Shown: positions 16,391 to 25,364 of the stretch, piece by piece
Numbering within the stretch: the stretch's first letter is position 1
How the letters are laid out: each line of letters begins with the position of its first letter
DNA from: Candidatus Gastranaerophilales bacterium
GTDB lineage: Bacteria > Cyanobacteriota > Vampirovibrionia > Gastranaerophilales > CAJFVJ01
NCBI GenBank assembly: GCA_944323485.1
Contig: CALUSR010000004.1
Span: 186,001-250,000 of the forward strand
DNA: 64,000 bases
Direction: 5' to 3'
Translations under genes and position numbers: made by a program
Notes under the pieces: model-generated
Database searches by the model: none
What the model was told of the DNA's origin: nothing
The model's input: the letters and a program-made list of their open reading frames with translations, nothing else

Positions 16391-17269
16391 ATGAAAAAAA
16401 TAACAAAAACTCTTGCAAAAAAACTTCTCCCAAAACGACCTGATGACTCAAATAAAGGGACCTTTGGAAAAGTACTCAACATAGCAGGCTCAATATATTA
16501 TCAGGGTGCTGCTTATCTTGCATCACTTACCCCGCTCAAAATCGGAGCAGGACTTTCGACACTTGCTTCAATTGAACCCGTAATAAACAACCTCGCATCA
16601 TCATCACCATGTGTTACTTTCCTTCCTCTAAAAGACTATCAAAAAAAATGCATATCATCGGAGGCTTTTGATGATGAACTCAAAACTTACATAAAAAATT
16701 ACAATGTTATATCAACAGGTCCGGGACTTTCTGATCATGAACAGGTAAAAATTTTTATATCAAAACTGATAGAGTTTCTCTCAGAGGAAAATAAACCTGC
16801 AATTTTTGACGCTGATGCACTAAACTGCCTCTCAAAAATCAAACCGTCAAAACTTCCTCCAAATTTTCTCATAACCCCACATCCGATGGAGCTTTCAAGA
16901 CTGATAGAAATTCCTCTCGAAGAAATTCAAGCAAACAGAGAAAAATATGCAAAATATACGGCAGAAAAACTAAACTGCAATGTCATACTCAAAGGACACA
17001 AGACTATCATCTGCACAAAATCACTCGAGCTTTACGAAAATACGACAGGAAATTCAGCACTTGCAAAAGCAGGAAGCGGCGATGTACTCACAGGCATAAT
17101 CTCAGGGCTGTGTTCTCAAAAACTGCCTCTTGAACAAGCGGCAATTCTTGGCGTATTTATACATGGACTATGCGGTGATATTGCCTCAAAAGACCTGACA
17201 AACTACAGTGTCCTCTCTTCTGACCAGATTAAATATATTCCAAAAGCTCTTAAATACATATTAACCTGA
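16391..17269 (+). CDS. nnrD: ADP-dependent NAD(P)H-hydrate dehydratase
   Basis: Repairs damaged NADHX/NADPHX in the cytosol. The ribokinase-like fold motifs are present: GTFGKVLNIAGS at the N-terminus, STGPGLS, FDADALNCL, TPHPMELSRL and AKAGSGDVLTGIISG carrying the catalytic Asp. At 292 residues it is the dehydratase domain alone; the NnrE epimerase domain often fused in bacteria is missing and not elsewhere in the window. It appears to be translated from a leaderless transcript. Confidence 0.92.
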   Translation: MKKITKTLAKKLLPKRPDDSNKGTFGKVLNIAGSIYYQGAAYLASLTPLKIGAGLSTLASIEPVINNLASSSPCVTFLPLKDYQKKCISSEAFDDELKTYIKNYNVISTGPGLSDHEQVKIFISKLIEFLSEENKPAIFDADALNCLSKIKPSKLPPNFLITPHPMELSRLIEIPLEEIQANREKYAKYTAEKLNCNVILKGHKTIICTKSLELYENTTGNSALAKAGSGDVLTGIISGLCSQKLPLEQAAILGVFIHGLCGDIASKDLTNYSVLSSDQIKYIPKALKYILT

Positions 17270-17416
17270 AATAAAAAACTCCCATATCCAACAGAATTAA
17301 TTATCTTGTTGCTACCATGAGTTGTAACAAGATGTAAACATTTATTTGTACCAGTGACAAAAAATTTTGTTTAAAGTATTTATGCTAATAGAGAGAGATT
17401 ATGAGATTTGGTTATC

Positions 17417-18133
17417 ATGACAATCAATATTCACGACTATAGAGGAAAACAACATATTTATAACTCTTTTAGACAAACTTCAGCACATCCGAAACAACTC
17501 TATAATGATTCAAGAAAATATAGATATCACAAAGAACATAAGACGGAAAAGACCACACAACTCAAGATTGCTGCAGGCTCGATTGTCGGTACACTCATTC
17601 CGATGATTTTTCTTGCGAAAAGGCAAAGTCCCAAAAAGCAACTATCATCAATCAAGGATCTTTTCAAAATAAACTACGGCGTAAAAGAAATGATAGCAAT
17701 AAGCGCAGGCAGCATTGCAGGAGGAGTGGGAACAGGTCTTATTGTTGATAAAAATGCCGATAAAAAAAGAAAACTTAACGAAGGCGTTTTTCAATTTTTG
17801 AATGCCTCGGTGCCTCCGATTTTTGTAGGCGGTCTCTTGAAAATAACTGAAAAAACAAAACACCTTAATAATATTCCCGGGAAAATCGCAGCAACAGCTA
17901 TCGGACTTCTTGGGGGCATCCCTGTTGCCACAACACTGGCAAATAAAATAAATGATCCCAAAAACCTTGAACCTGACAGAAAAGTTACTCTCAAAGACTC
18001 TATAGCAAATATAGATGACGCTCTTGGAATATTTGCCATGGCAAAATTCCCTGTAGTAGATAAAATTCCGTTTGAAAAAATTCTTCCCGCAGTATATGCT
18101 TTATGCGGATTTAGAGCGGGACAAAGCAACTAG
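17417..18133 (+). CDS. Hypothetical membrane protein
   Basis: A protein of 238 residues with a basic, polar N-terminus (1-45) and several Gly/Ala-rich hydrophobic stretches (KIAAGSIVGTLIPMIFLA, IAISAGSIAGGVGTGLIV, AATAIGLLGGIPVATTLA) that look like membrane hairpins. No family recognised. The open frame begins at TTG 17408; ATG 17417 is the first good start, though its ribosome site is poor. The purine run at 17391-17398 fits a dead-end ATG at 17401 better. The N-terminus reads HDYRG, a possible variant of the F-[RKG]-G tag in neighbouring proteins. Confidence 0.6.
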   Translation: MTINIHDYRGKQHIYNSFRQTSAHPKQLYNDSRKYRYHKEHKTEKTTQLKIAAGSIVGTLIPMIFLAKRQSPKKQLSSIKDLFKINYGVKEMIAISAGSIAGGVGTGLIVDKNADKKRKLNEGVFQFLNASVPPIFVGGLLKITEKTKHLNNIPGKIAATAIGLLGGIPVATTLANKINDPKNLEPDRKVTLKDSIANIDDALGIFAMAKFPVVDKIPFEKILPAVYALCGFRAGQSN

Positions 18134-18155
18134 CAAAAAACCGGATGTATTTTTT

Positions 18156-18926
18156 ATGATACACTCTTTAACAACATTCAAATTCAACCAGAGATCAAAC
18201 ATAGCTCAAACTCAACAACATTCGAAGATATATCATAAAACATATAAAACAGCGAATGCTTCAATATCAACGTCATCAAATTACTCTGCAAATTTGCCGC
18301 AGCAAAATTTTAGAGGAATAAAAATCTTCAACGCAAACCTCATAGATAAACTCAAAGGAAAATTCATCCCGGCAACAGCGACAAAACTTGACTTTCAAGA
18401 TGATTCAAAAGTCATGCAGAGCCTCACAAAATCCTGGGGAGATAGTAATGCCGACTATATAGACGGTATATCTGATACCTTCAAAAGACAAAAAGGCTCA
18501 TTCTCCGCTATTTCCGTTGATGATAAAACAAAACCTTTTTCAGACAACATAAAAAGCATAATAAAAACCGATATAGAAAATGACACTATGTTCATCGATT
18601 TTCTTCAGTCTGCTCCTGATATAGCAGACAACTCACAAAGTCAACTCAGAGGGGCAGGGGAACTTGCAGTATATTCAGCAGTCAAAGAGGCAAAAGAAAA
18701 AGGTCTTAAAAAAATCGAACTCACTTCAGGAAGTGCGACAAGCAACACCTTCTACGATAAAATAGGCTTCGACTGCGTATATGTATCTTATGACCCGGAC
18801 AGCAGACTTAGACATGGAAAAGGACTTGGAGATTTAATTGCAATAGGCGGCTGCTATGAGCTGCCATCAAACAAATTTGACTCATTCATCAATCGTGTAG
18901 AATCAAAATATAATATAAAAAACTGA
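18156..18926 (+). CDS. GNAT-like acetyltransferase with N-terminal NFRG tag
   Basis: A 256-residue protein. Residues 1-50 are polar and low in complexity, ending in QQNFRG (51-54). The C-terminal half resembles a GNAT fold: SQLRGAGELAVYSAVKEA is the acetyl-CoA-binding motif A pattern and YDKIGFDCVYVSY is the typical motif B strand. The frame runs back to 18072 inside the previous gene, but ATG 18156 is the first start outside it. The substrate is unknown. The lead-in matches the one on the GH77, GlgC-like, HD and M41 proteins here. Confidence 0.65.
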   Translation: MIHSLTTFKFNQRSNIAQTQQHSKIYHKTYKTANASISTSSNYSANLPQQNFRGIKIFNANLIDKLKGKFIPATATKLDFQDDSKVMQSLTKSWGDSNADYIDGISDTFKRQKGSFSAISVDDKTKPFSDNIKSIIKTDIENDTMFIDFLQSAPDIADNSQSQLRGAGELAVYSAVKEAKEKGLKKIELTSGSATSNTFYDKIGFDCVYVSYDPDSRLRHGKGLGDLIAIGGCYELPSNKFDSFINRVESKYNIKN

Positions 18927-19060
18927 TATAAAATTTTAAATATTCTTTTTAAGACTATAAATATATCCCTGAAGAAATATCTTGGGGAGGATAAAAAAAG
19001 TACTAATAAATCATATTATCATTACCTGAAACGTATAAGCATAAAAAGAAAGGTAATAAT

Positions 19061-20371
19061 ATGACTTTTAATCCTCTGAAAGAAAAAGGTATTCCGATAG
19101 AAAAACAGCTGAGAACCTGGAAAGAAATCGCAGGTAAACCATATAATAAAACCGAAATAGATTGCTATTCAAGAACAAGACAAATTCTTATGAACGGAAT
19201 AGAAATTGAAGCCTGGAATTTCAAACATCACTTTGCAAGAATATCAGATAATACGGAAGTAAATAAAATACTTGCCATTATAAGACGCATCGAAGATATG
19301 CAGCAAACAACCATAAACTGGCTTGCCCCAAAAGATCAATCCGTGCTTGAAACAACTCTCGGTTATGAACAGGTCGCTGTAGATTTAACAGCATGGTTAG
19401 CTCAAAATGAACCTGATAACTACGTCAAAGAAACTTTTGACTTTGGACTACTTGAGGATTTTGACCACCTCTACAGATACAGCCAGTGGGCTTATATGAT
19501 GGAAGGAATAAAACCTGATGCAATAGTTCAGGGACAAACTGATATTATCATAGGAAGACCGACCCAAAATCACCATAACGACAACGCTATGAGATTGAGA
19601 AAACACTACGACAAAAACACGGCAGACCCTAAAACAAAAGTAAACATCCTGACTCTCCTCTCAGGAGAACAACAAACTCATAACTACTACGCAGAACACG
19701 GATTTGCTTATGGAAATAATGTTCTCAGACAGACCTATGCGGAAATAAAGGACGTCGAAGAAGAACATGTAACCATGTATGAATCCCTTATTGATCCTAC
19801 TGAAAGTATCTATGAAAAACTACTTCTTCATGAGTTTACAGAAGTATGTAACTATTATACATGCGTAGAAGACGAAGTTGATAACAAACTGAAAACAATC
19901 TGGGAAATGTTCCTTGAATACGAAATAGAACACCTCAAAATTGCAGCCGCTCTGGTTGAAAAATACGAAAAACGTGACCCTCAGGAGATTATAGGAGATA
20001 AAGCAGTCCTCCCTTGCAGATTTAAATCTCAGAAAGAATATGTTTCAAAAGTTCTGAAAGAAGAAATAAATAAACGTCTCGACGGCAAACCTGAAATGGG
20101 GTATACAACAACAGATAAGCTTTCTCAGGATTGGGAAAGTTACAGCGTACAGGAAAAAGTAGGCAAAGATGGTTCACCGACGGAACAAACAACAAGAATA
20201 ATCACTTTACATAAAGGAAGAGATATCGTAAAAGCTGACGGTAAACTAAAAGACCTGGAAGTCGAACTATTATCAAAAGGACTGGAAGAAAAATCTCTTG
20301 CACCAAATACAGTTAAATCAAAAGAGATGGAAACAATAATTACAGACTATAACTCGAAAAAAAATAATTAA
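19061..20371 (+). CDS. Ferritin-like di-metal protein, function unknown
   Basis: A 436-residue soluble protein. Two ExxH motifs in helices (EEEHVTMYESL and EYEIEHLKIAAAL), with further Glu/His in LGYEQVAVDL and SGEQQTHNYY, give the four-helix-bundle pattern of ferritin-like di-iron proteins. The remaining 100 C-terminal residues look like a charged extension. AAAGG sits before the ATG. No specific family (rubrerythrin, ribonucleotide reductase or oxidase) is matched. It is a single gene with its own terminator. Confidence 0.6.
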   Translation: MTFNPLKEKGIPIEKQLRTWKEIAGKPYNKTEIDCYSRTRQILMNGIEIEAWNFKHHFARISDNTEVNKILAIIRRIEDMQQTTINWLAPKDQSVLETTLGYEQVAVDLTAWLAQNEPDNYVKETFDFGLLEDFDHLYRYSQWAYMMEGIKPDAIVQGQTDIIIGRPTQNHHNDNAMRLRKHYDKNTADPKTKVNILTLLSGEQQTHNYYAEHGFAYGNNVLRQTYAEIKDVEEEHVTMYESLIDPTESIYEKLLLHEFTEVCNYYTCVEDEVDNKLKTIWEMFLEYEIEHLKIAAALVEKYEKRDPQEIIGDKAVLPCRFKSQKEYVSKVLKEEINKRLDGKPEMGYTTTDKLSQDWESYSVQEKVGKDGSPTEQTTRIITLHKGRDIVKADGKLKDLEVELLSKGLEEKSLAPNTVKSKEMETIITDYNSKKNN

Positions 20372-20390
20372 AAAATAAAACTTTTCATAA

Positions 20391-20430
20391 AAAAACTCTT
20401 ATTTTTTTTATAAAAAAATGAGAGTTTTTT
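20391..20430 (+). terminator. Intrinsic terminator
   Basis: AAAACTCT with AGAGTTTT arms around a long A/T stem, followed by TT; 20 bp after the ferritin-like gene. Confidence 0.75.
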
Positions 20431-20565
20431 ATTATATTGTAAAATTTTGTTAAAATTTCATTCTTTTTTTTATACAAGCATATCAAATTATTTTATTCAG
20501 AAGTTATATAATTCAAAGAAGAACTTAGTTTATTATTAGATACATTTTTGAAAGGATTAATTATC

Positions 20566-22413
20566 ATGATTAACAAAGTAGGGATGTTTAATCAACCAAA
20601 GTCTTACTCACTAAACAACCAACCTGTGCCAACGGCACCTCAGGGCCCCGTTACAGCACCAGCACCGGCTCCTGTTGACGGACAAAAGCTATCATCAGCG
20701 CTCAAAGCTATGAATAATATATCTTTCGGTAAAGTCACAGAAGCAAAACCAAATCCGAACAATCCGGCTATAAAATATATTCAAAGCACGGAAATTCTAG
20801 TCCCTAATTTGTTTGATCTTGAAGAAAACATAGACCTTCCACGTGTTGATACCCCAAAAGAAAGCAAAAAACTCAACGCAGCAGGACTCAATATTCAAAC
20901 AGAAGATATTGAAGGCAACAAAAGAAAAGTGTCTATAAGCAATGACAGAGGTCATATTATCTTTGTCGGACAAGTTGATAAAGGCGCTGATATACCTACA
21001 GTAGAATACCGTCAGGGAAAATTCTTGCCAGAAGTAACAATCTCTGACCCGGCTCTTGAAGGTAAAAAAATAAAAATGTTCGCAGGCAGCAAAGTCGAAG
21101 GAAACGGCTTCAAATTCAGAATGCCAGGAACCTATGACTCTGTTGATACAGCCTCTGAAATGAAAAATATCAGAATAAGAAACATCGACACTGACGTTTC
21201 TTTCTCAGGAAGAGCTGTAATATCTACTCTGAATAAAGAACCAAGAACTTTGGAAGCTGTTGATAAATACAGCCAGTCAGGACTTCAGGCAGAAGCCATC
21301 CCGGGTGACTATGCTGATGAAGTCAAAGAAAACGACCCGACAATTATGGTTCCAGCAGGCGGATTCGGCGAAAGATTTTCAAATATGTCAGGAGTAGAAA
21401 ACAAACCATCTTCAAAACTTCCGACAGATGATCGTTACAGAATCATAGCAACGACTCTCAATATGGCAGCTTCAGGCGGCATTCTCGACGGTGAAAATGA
21501 CCACATATCTTATCTGAGCCAAAACAATGAAATTGAAGGCGAAAACATCTACTCGGTAAATCGCTATAAAACAGACGGCGGAGCTATTGCAGAAGGTTTG
21601 ACAAGAGATATTATTCCAAATGACAAAGATTTGGTAATTTTGAATGCAGATATATTTACAAATGCTGATATGACAAGAACTTATCACGCCCTCAAATCAT
21701 TACCTGATGCAGCTCTCGTTATACCTTATTATCCGGTTAACGGTGAAAGAGCAAAAGCTTTCGGACTTCTTGGTGTTGAACAGGATGAAAACGGTAACCT
21801 CGCAATTAAATCATTTGTAGAAAAACCATTTTATACAACGGATGCACCTCTTCCAACAGACTTTGAAATCCCTGGTGATTACGACAAAGCAATGGATACG
21901 TTTGATAAAGTCCAAACAGCACGTAACCCTGAAAATGAAGACCAGTTCCTTGCTAACCCTGGAATGTATTTCCTCAGTAAAAAAGCTGCAAAAGTTCTTA
22001 TGGCATCAGGAATAGTTGACCCGTCAAAAACAGCTTTGGGCGGTGATGTTATGCCTAAAATTGTTGAAATGTGCAACAACGGCAACCTGAAAACAAAAGA
22101 CGGAAAACCAATGAAAGTCTACACAGTTCCTCTCGAAGCTAAAGGCGGCAAACCTGCTGTTTGGGATGATATAGGAACAGCTGAAGCATACCTTGGACTT
22201 GTTAAAGACGTATCAAGAGAAACAATGCTCCATGGCACAAGCGAAGCTAACAAATACTACGGTATGCCTGAGTTTGTACTCAATGACTTCGTCAGAAATA
22301 CTGACCTTGAAAGAGGTATTGTATTCGACTCACAAGAGGCAAGAACTGCCATTCATAACTTTGAAGATAAATACGGAGCCCATATTACAGGCAATATTTA
22401 TCTCGCTGAATAA
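20566..22413 (+). CDS. GlgC-like nucleotidyltransferase with N-terminal ISFG tag
   Basis: A 615-residue protein with three parts. Residues 1-51 are a Pro/Ala-rich lead-in ending NNISFGK (52-56). Residues 60-255 are a beta-rich domain of unknown type. Residues 260-600 are a sugar-phosphate nucleotidyltransferase fold: VPAGGFGERF is the nucleotide-binding loop, VILNADIF carries the metal Asp, VEKPF the sugar site and WDDIGTAEAYLG the closing motif, as in ADP-glucose pyrophosphorylase and related enzymes. The start at 20566 follows AAAGGATTAA. The product sugar is not known; no glycogen synthase is adjacent, although a GH77 enzyme with the same tag lies at 38316. Confidence 0.75.
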   Translation: MINKVGMFNQPKSYSLNNQPVPTAPQGPVTAPAPAPVDGQKLSSALKAMNNISFGKVTEAKPNPNNPAIKYIQSTEILVPNLFDLEENIDLPRVDTPKESKKLNAAGLNIQTEDIEGNKRKVSISNDRGHIIFVGQVDKGADIPTVEYRQGKFLPEVTISDPALEGKKIKMFAGSKVEGNGFKFRMPGTYDSVDTASEMKNIRIRNIDTDVSFSGRAVISTLNKEPRTLEAVDKYSQSGLQAEAIPGDYADEVKENDPTIMVPAGGFGERFSNMSGVENKPSSKLPTDDRYRIIATTLNMAASGGILDGENDHISYLSQNNEIEGENIYSVNRYKTDGGAIAEGLTRDIIPNDKDLVILNADIFTNADMTRTYHALKSLPDAALVIPYYPVNGERAKAFGLLGVEQDENGNLAIKSFVEKPFYTTDAPLPTDFEIPGDYDKAMDTFDKVQTARNPENEDQFLANPGMYFLSKKAAKVLMASGIVDPSKTALGGDVMPKIVEMCNNGNLKTKDGKPMKVYTVPLEAKGGKPAVWDDIGTAEAYLGLVKDVSRETMLHGTSEANKYYGMPEFVLNDFVRNTDLERGIVFDSQEARTAIHNFEDKYGAHITGNIYLAE

Positions 22414-22425
22414 AAAACAAACAAT

Positions 22426-22467
22426 AAAAAACCAAAAAGCAGGATTAAAACCCTGCTTTTTGGTTTT
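22426..22467. terminator. Bidirectional intrinsic terminator
   Basis: AACCAAAAAGCAGG and CCCTGCTTTTTGGTT form a long perfect stem around ATTAAAA, with A and T runs on either side. It sits between the converging nucleotidyltransferase and XRE genes. Confidence 0.92.
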
Positions 22468-22486
22468 TCTACATAGAATATTTGTT

Positions 22487-23155
22487 TTAATCAAGCGTAA
22501 GCTCTATGCCTTCTATCATATTCTTCAGCTTCTCAAGAGCATCTTTGTTATTCAAAGACTCAACAGCCAATCTGATAAATTCTATTTTCTTAGGAAATTG
22601 TGTAAAATTTTGCAAATTTTGAGATATAACTCTCAAATCATCATCAATTTTCTTTGAGAGATTATCTTTTGCTGTTTTTATTCTTCCGTCGGGGAAATAT
22701 GTTTCTACTTTGTAAACTTCATCATCTTCAACATATCTCACAGTTACCGGCTTGTTAATGCTTTTTGAAATATTTAATGCAGATGTTTCAATATGATCAG
22801 ATTCCAAATTTTGGGTATCTTCATCGCTGAGAATATTATCATCAGCATGGTTCATATTTTCAAGACTGATTAAATTTCCTGACTTTACTGCACGAAAAAC
22901 GGCAATATTATCTGTACCGGTGAGAAGCATCTCAACATCTTCCAACTCGAAGTCAAAGAGTTGATCAAAACTAACGCCAAGTGCAAAATATAATTTTTCA
23001 AGAGTTTCTGAGGATACAAAACTCCTTCCGACTTCTATTCTCGTTAGCTGTCGTTGATTAACACCTATCATTTCGGCAAGTTTTTCCTGCGTAAGGTGTT
23101 TCTTTTTTCTTAATTTCTTTAAATTTTGGCCAAATGCTATTGTAAGCCTGTTCAT
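22487..23155 (-). CDS. XRE-family transcriptional regulator
   Basis: A 222-residue regulator. The Cro/CI-type HTH occupies residues 4-62 (FGQNLKKLRKKKHLTQEKLA, then VNQRQLTRIEVGRSFVSSET), followed by a long acidic region of unknown function. The frame opens at 23179, but the ATG at 23155 follows GGGGG by five bases and starts directly at the HTH. It is divergent from the small gene at 23397, across a gap with two short palindromes that may be its operators. Confidence 0.85.
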   Translation of the reverse strand: MNRLTIAFGQNLKKLRKKKHLTQEKLAEMIGVNQRQLTRIEVGRSFVSSETLEKLYFALGVSFDQLFDFELEDVEMLLTGTDNIAVFRAVKSGNLISLENMNHADDNILSDEDTQNLESDHIETSALNISKSINKPVTVRYVEDDEVYKVETYFPDGRIKTAKDNLSKKIDDDLRVISQNLQNFTQFPKKIEFIRLAVESLNNKDALEKLKNMIEGIELTLD

Positions 23156-23253
23156 AAAAACCCCCAGCCCCGCAATCAAATTAATTATTACATTTTCAAT
23201 TCATCTACATAAGGTCTTTATATGATGTTATTTTCAAATAAAAATCAAAACAC

Positions 23254-23306
23254 ACAACATATCATGTTGTATTTTGGCATTAAGTAGCTCTAAAAAGTTA
23301 CTTAAT
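23254..23306. promoter_or_regulatory. Two inverted repeats, candidate XRE operators
   Basis: ACAACAT and ATGTTGT arms flank ATC at 23254-23270, and ATTAAGTA and TACTTAAT arms flank 12 bp at 23279-23306. Both lie in the divergent gap between the XRE gene and the gene at 23397. Operator function is inferred from position and symmetry. Confidence 0.4.
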
Positions 23307-23396
23307 AATATTTTATTAATCTTTTTTTATTTGGCAACTTAAAATATTTTTAAACTTTATACTCTATATCCTATAATAAAAAAGAGGGTCATAAAT

Positions 23397-23738
23397 ATGG
23401 TTTTATCTGCAAATATTCAAAATATTGCATCAACTTATTCAACAACACCTGCTCCGGCACAAAAACAAAAGGCTCCGTCTATTTTTGATAAACTGAGCAC
23501 AAATATAAAAAACTCTCGAGATGTAAACGACACCGTTACTGTTCCGAGATGTATATTTAAAGGATATTTATGTTTTATGCTCGGGACATCATCTTCTTCT
23601 ATTGCATCTATTGCGAAAAATCACCTGAAAAAAACCGGTAAATATCTTTCACCTATACTGAATACCCTTGGTGTAGGTCTTAGTGCTTATGGAACTTATA
23701 ACTTTGTAAAACCTTATTTGTTCAAAAACTCAAAATAA
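23397..23738 (+). CDS. Small hypothetical protein
   Basis: A 113-residue protein of unknown function. Residues 1-48 are polar and Pro/Ser/Thr-rich, then RCIFKGYLCFML, and two moderately hydrophobic stretches follow (near 57-70 and 85-103). The lead-in plus IFKG resembles the tag in the larger enzymes here. AGAGGG precedes the ATG. It is divergent from the XRE gene and could be its target. Confidence 0.55.
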   Translation: MVLSANIQNIASTYSTTPAPAQKQKAPSIFDKLSTNIKNSRDVNDTVTVPRCIFKGYLCFMLGTSSSSIASIAKNHLKKTGKYLSPILNTLGVGLSAYGTYNFVKPYLFKNSK

Positions 23739-23886
23739 TTCTTTCATAATTCATCCATAATATGACATAAACTTATGCCATGTAATAACTCAAAACAAAT
23801 ATGTCAGCAAAACACCCTTAAAATTACGTATATGGAAAACTCAAAATTTTTGCTAAAATAAAATAAAAAAACAGAGGAAACAAAAT

Positions 23887-24594
23887 ATGAATAAGAAAAA
23901 AGCTTTCACATTTGTAGAAGTTATGATTACTCTTGCGATACTTGGAATTATTGCAGCACTCATCATTCCGACATTACTTGCAGGAATCAACGAACGAAGA
24001 TGGGTTACCGGATGCAAAAAGGCATATACAACACTATCTCAGGCGACAGATGCTGCAATTCTTGATAGGGGACCGCTGAAAGACTGGCCCGGAGCAGATG
24101 CTGACTCTGAGAAAGTTTATCGCTACTTTGCACAACACCTCAATATAACAAAAGAATGCCTGCAAAAATCAGGCTGCTGGACAAGAAACATAAAAGGTCT
24201 CAACGGCTCGACAAATGTTTCAAACTTTACAGACCAGGGTTATGGAACTCCTGCGATATCTTTTAAAACAGCGGACGGAATGAATATGGCATTTGATTTA
24301 CAGCCTGCAGATACAGTTGCGGGAGGTACATGGCAGGGGGTCAGCAGGGACTATAACATAACAAACAGAACAGATAAAAATCAGGCAATGTATACCTTCC
24401 ATGTTGACGTAAACGGCGATCAAGGTCCGAATGTAATCGGTAAAGACATCTATAACTTTGTTGTAACCCAAAAGGGACTGGTGCCTGCCGGAGATAAAAA
24501 TTCAAATGACAACGGGTGCAACAAAAATACAGATGGTATGCAATGTGCAGCAAGAGTCCTTGGAGAAGGTAAAATGTCCTACCTCCATGAATAA
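23887..24594 (+). CDS. Type IV prepilin-like protein
   Basis: A 235-residue secreted protein with a class III (prepilin) leader: short basic MNKKKA, then FTFVEVMITLAILGIIAALI, a hydrophobic helix with the Glu at position +5. The residue before the cut is Ala instead of the usual Gly. The globular part has four or more Cys (KECLQKSGCW, then NGCNKNTDGMQCA) likely to form disulfides. PilD-type processing and assembly into a pilus or pseudopilus are expected. No pilus assembly genes are nearby; stand-alone prepilins of this kind are common in the suspected clade. RBS: AGAGGA. Confidence 0.85.
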   Translation: MNKKKAFTFVEVMITLAILGIIAALIIPTLLAGINERRWVTGCKKAYTTLSQATDAAILDRGPLKDWPGADADSEKVYRYFAQHLNITKECLQKSGCWTRNIKGLNGSTNVSNFTDQGYGTPAISFKTADGMNMAFDLQPADTVAGGTWQGVSRDYNITNRTDKNQAMYTFHVDVNGDQGPNVIGKDIYNFVVTQKGLVPAGDKNSNDNGCNKNTDGMQCAARVLGEGKMSYLHE

Positions 24595-24623
24595 ACAATA
24601 AACTAAAAATTCAAAAAGCCACT

Positions 24624-24650
24624 AAAAAAGAGCCGTTAAGGCTCTTTTTT
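24624..24650 (+). terminator. Intrinsic terminator
   Basis: AAAAAGAGCC/GGCTCTTTTTT around GTTAA, after the prepilin gene and facing the tRNA on the other strand, so it can act for both. Confidence 0.9.
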
Positions 24651-24653
24651 AAT

Positions 24654-24726
24654 TGGAGCGTACGAGACTCGAACTCGTGACCCCAACACTGCCAGTGTTG
24701 TGCGCTACCAGCTGCGCTAACGCCCC
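24654..24726 (-). tRNA. tRNA-Ala(GGC)
   Basis: The minus strand folds as a full cloverleaf. The acceptor stem starts GGGGCGT and ends ACGCTCC with discriminator A (24654). D arm GCGCAGCTGGTAGCGC, anticodon arm CAACA-CTGGCAG-TGTTG giving anticodon GGC, and T arm ACGAG-TTCGAGT-CTCGT. The G3:U70 wobble pair, the key alanyl-tRNA synthetase identity element, is present. CCA is not encoded, consistent with the CCA-adding enzyme at 26220. Confidence 0.97.
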
Positions 24727-24758
24727 TTGTTGAATAAATATATCACACAAAAACTCTT

Positions 24759-25190
24759 TTATCCAGATTTTTCTTTTTTCCACTTCAAATATTTCTCATA
24801 AAGACTAATACACTCGCCTATATCAAGACATTCATCCGAAACTGCTTCGCAGATATAGTCATTTCTATATCTGAAATATGCATACACAGGCAGTTTACCG
24901 CTAAGAGGCTTGAGAGATTGCCAGATTGAATACAAGTCTTCTTTTGTTTTCTGTTTCATTTTAATATGTTTGAGCCCCCAAAAATACAAATATCCAAAAT
25001 AATAATAAACATAGCGTCTGTGATGATTAATCCAAGATACAAGTTTTTTGCCCTGTTTCACCGGTTTATAAACCGAGCCTGTCAAACTTGATACCATTTG
25101 AGCAAGCTCTAAGAGCATTTTAAACCTGTATTTCTCAGGAATTTTTATCGCAGAACGAATGGGATTTTTATCCAAAATATATAACTGCAT
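24759..25190 (-). CDS. Phage-associated-type small protein
   Basis: A 143-residue protein. The opening MQLYILDKNPIRSAI and FKMLLELAQMVSSLTG, with SWINHHRRYVYYYFGYLYFW later, resemble a small family often found in phages, whose members start MQIFxLD and carry a KM..E..QLL helix. I recall the family from general knowledge and cannot name an enzyme activity with confidence. The frame opens at 25235; ATG 25190 has GGAGAG ahead of it and matches the family start. It lies just upstream of tRNA-Ala on the same strand. Confidence 0.55.
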   Translation of the reverse strand: MQLYILDKNPIRSAIKIPEKYRFKMLLELAQMVSSLTGSVYKPVKQGKKLVSWINHHRRYVYYYFGYLYFWGLKHIKMKQKTKEDLYSIWQSLKPLSGKLPVYAYFRYRNDYICEAVSDECLDIGECISLYEKYLKWKKEKSG

Positions 25191-25364
25191 AGACTCTCCG
25201 GCATTTGTTAAGAATAGTTTACCAAATACCATCAAAAATCTAATCTATCTGTATGATTATATTTCTGATTTATATTACAAAATGATATGATGGTTGAAGC
25301 AGTGACATACGGTCTAACTCTGTTATCGGATGTCTTTTTTTGAGTCAAGGAATAGATTGGTTAT

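Noticed and set aside
17298-17336. Imperfect stem ATCTTGTT/AACAAGAT after nnrD as a terminator
   Set aside because: No T run follows the stem; left unannotated.
25316-25360. Fourth sigma-28-like site (CCGATAAC on the minus strand)
   Set aside because: No TAAA-like -35 lies at 15-16 bp; the match is limited to the -10 and sits beyond a gene with its own start signals.
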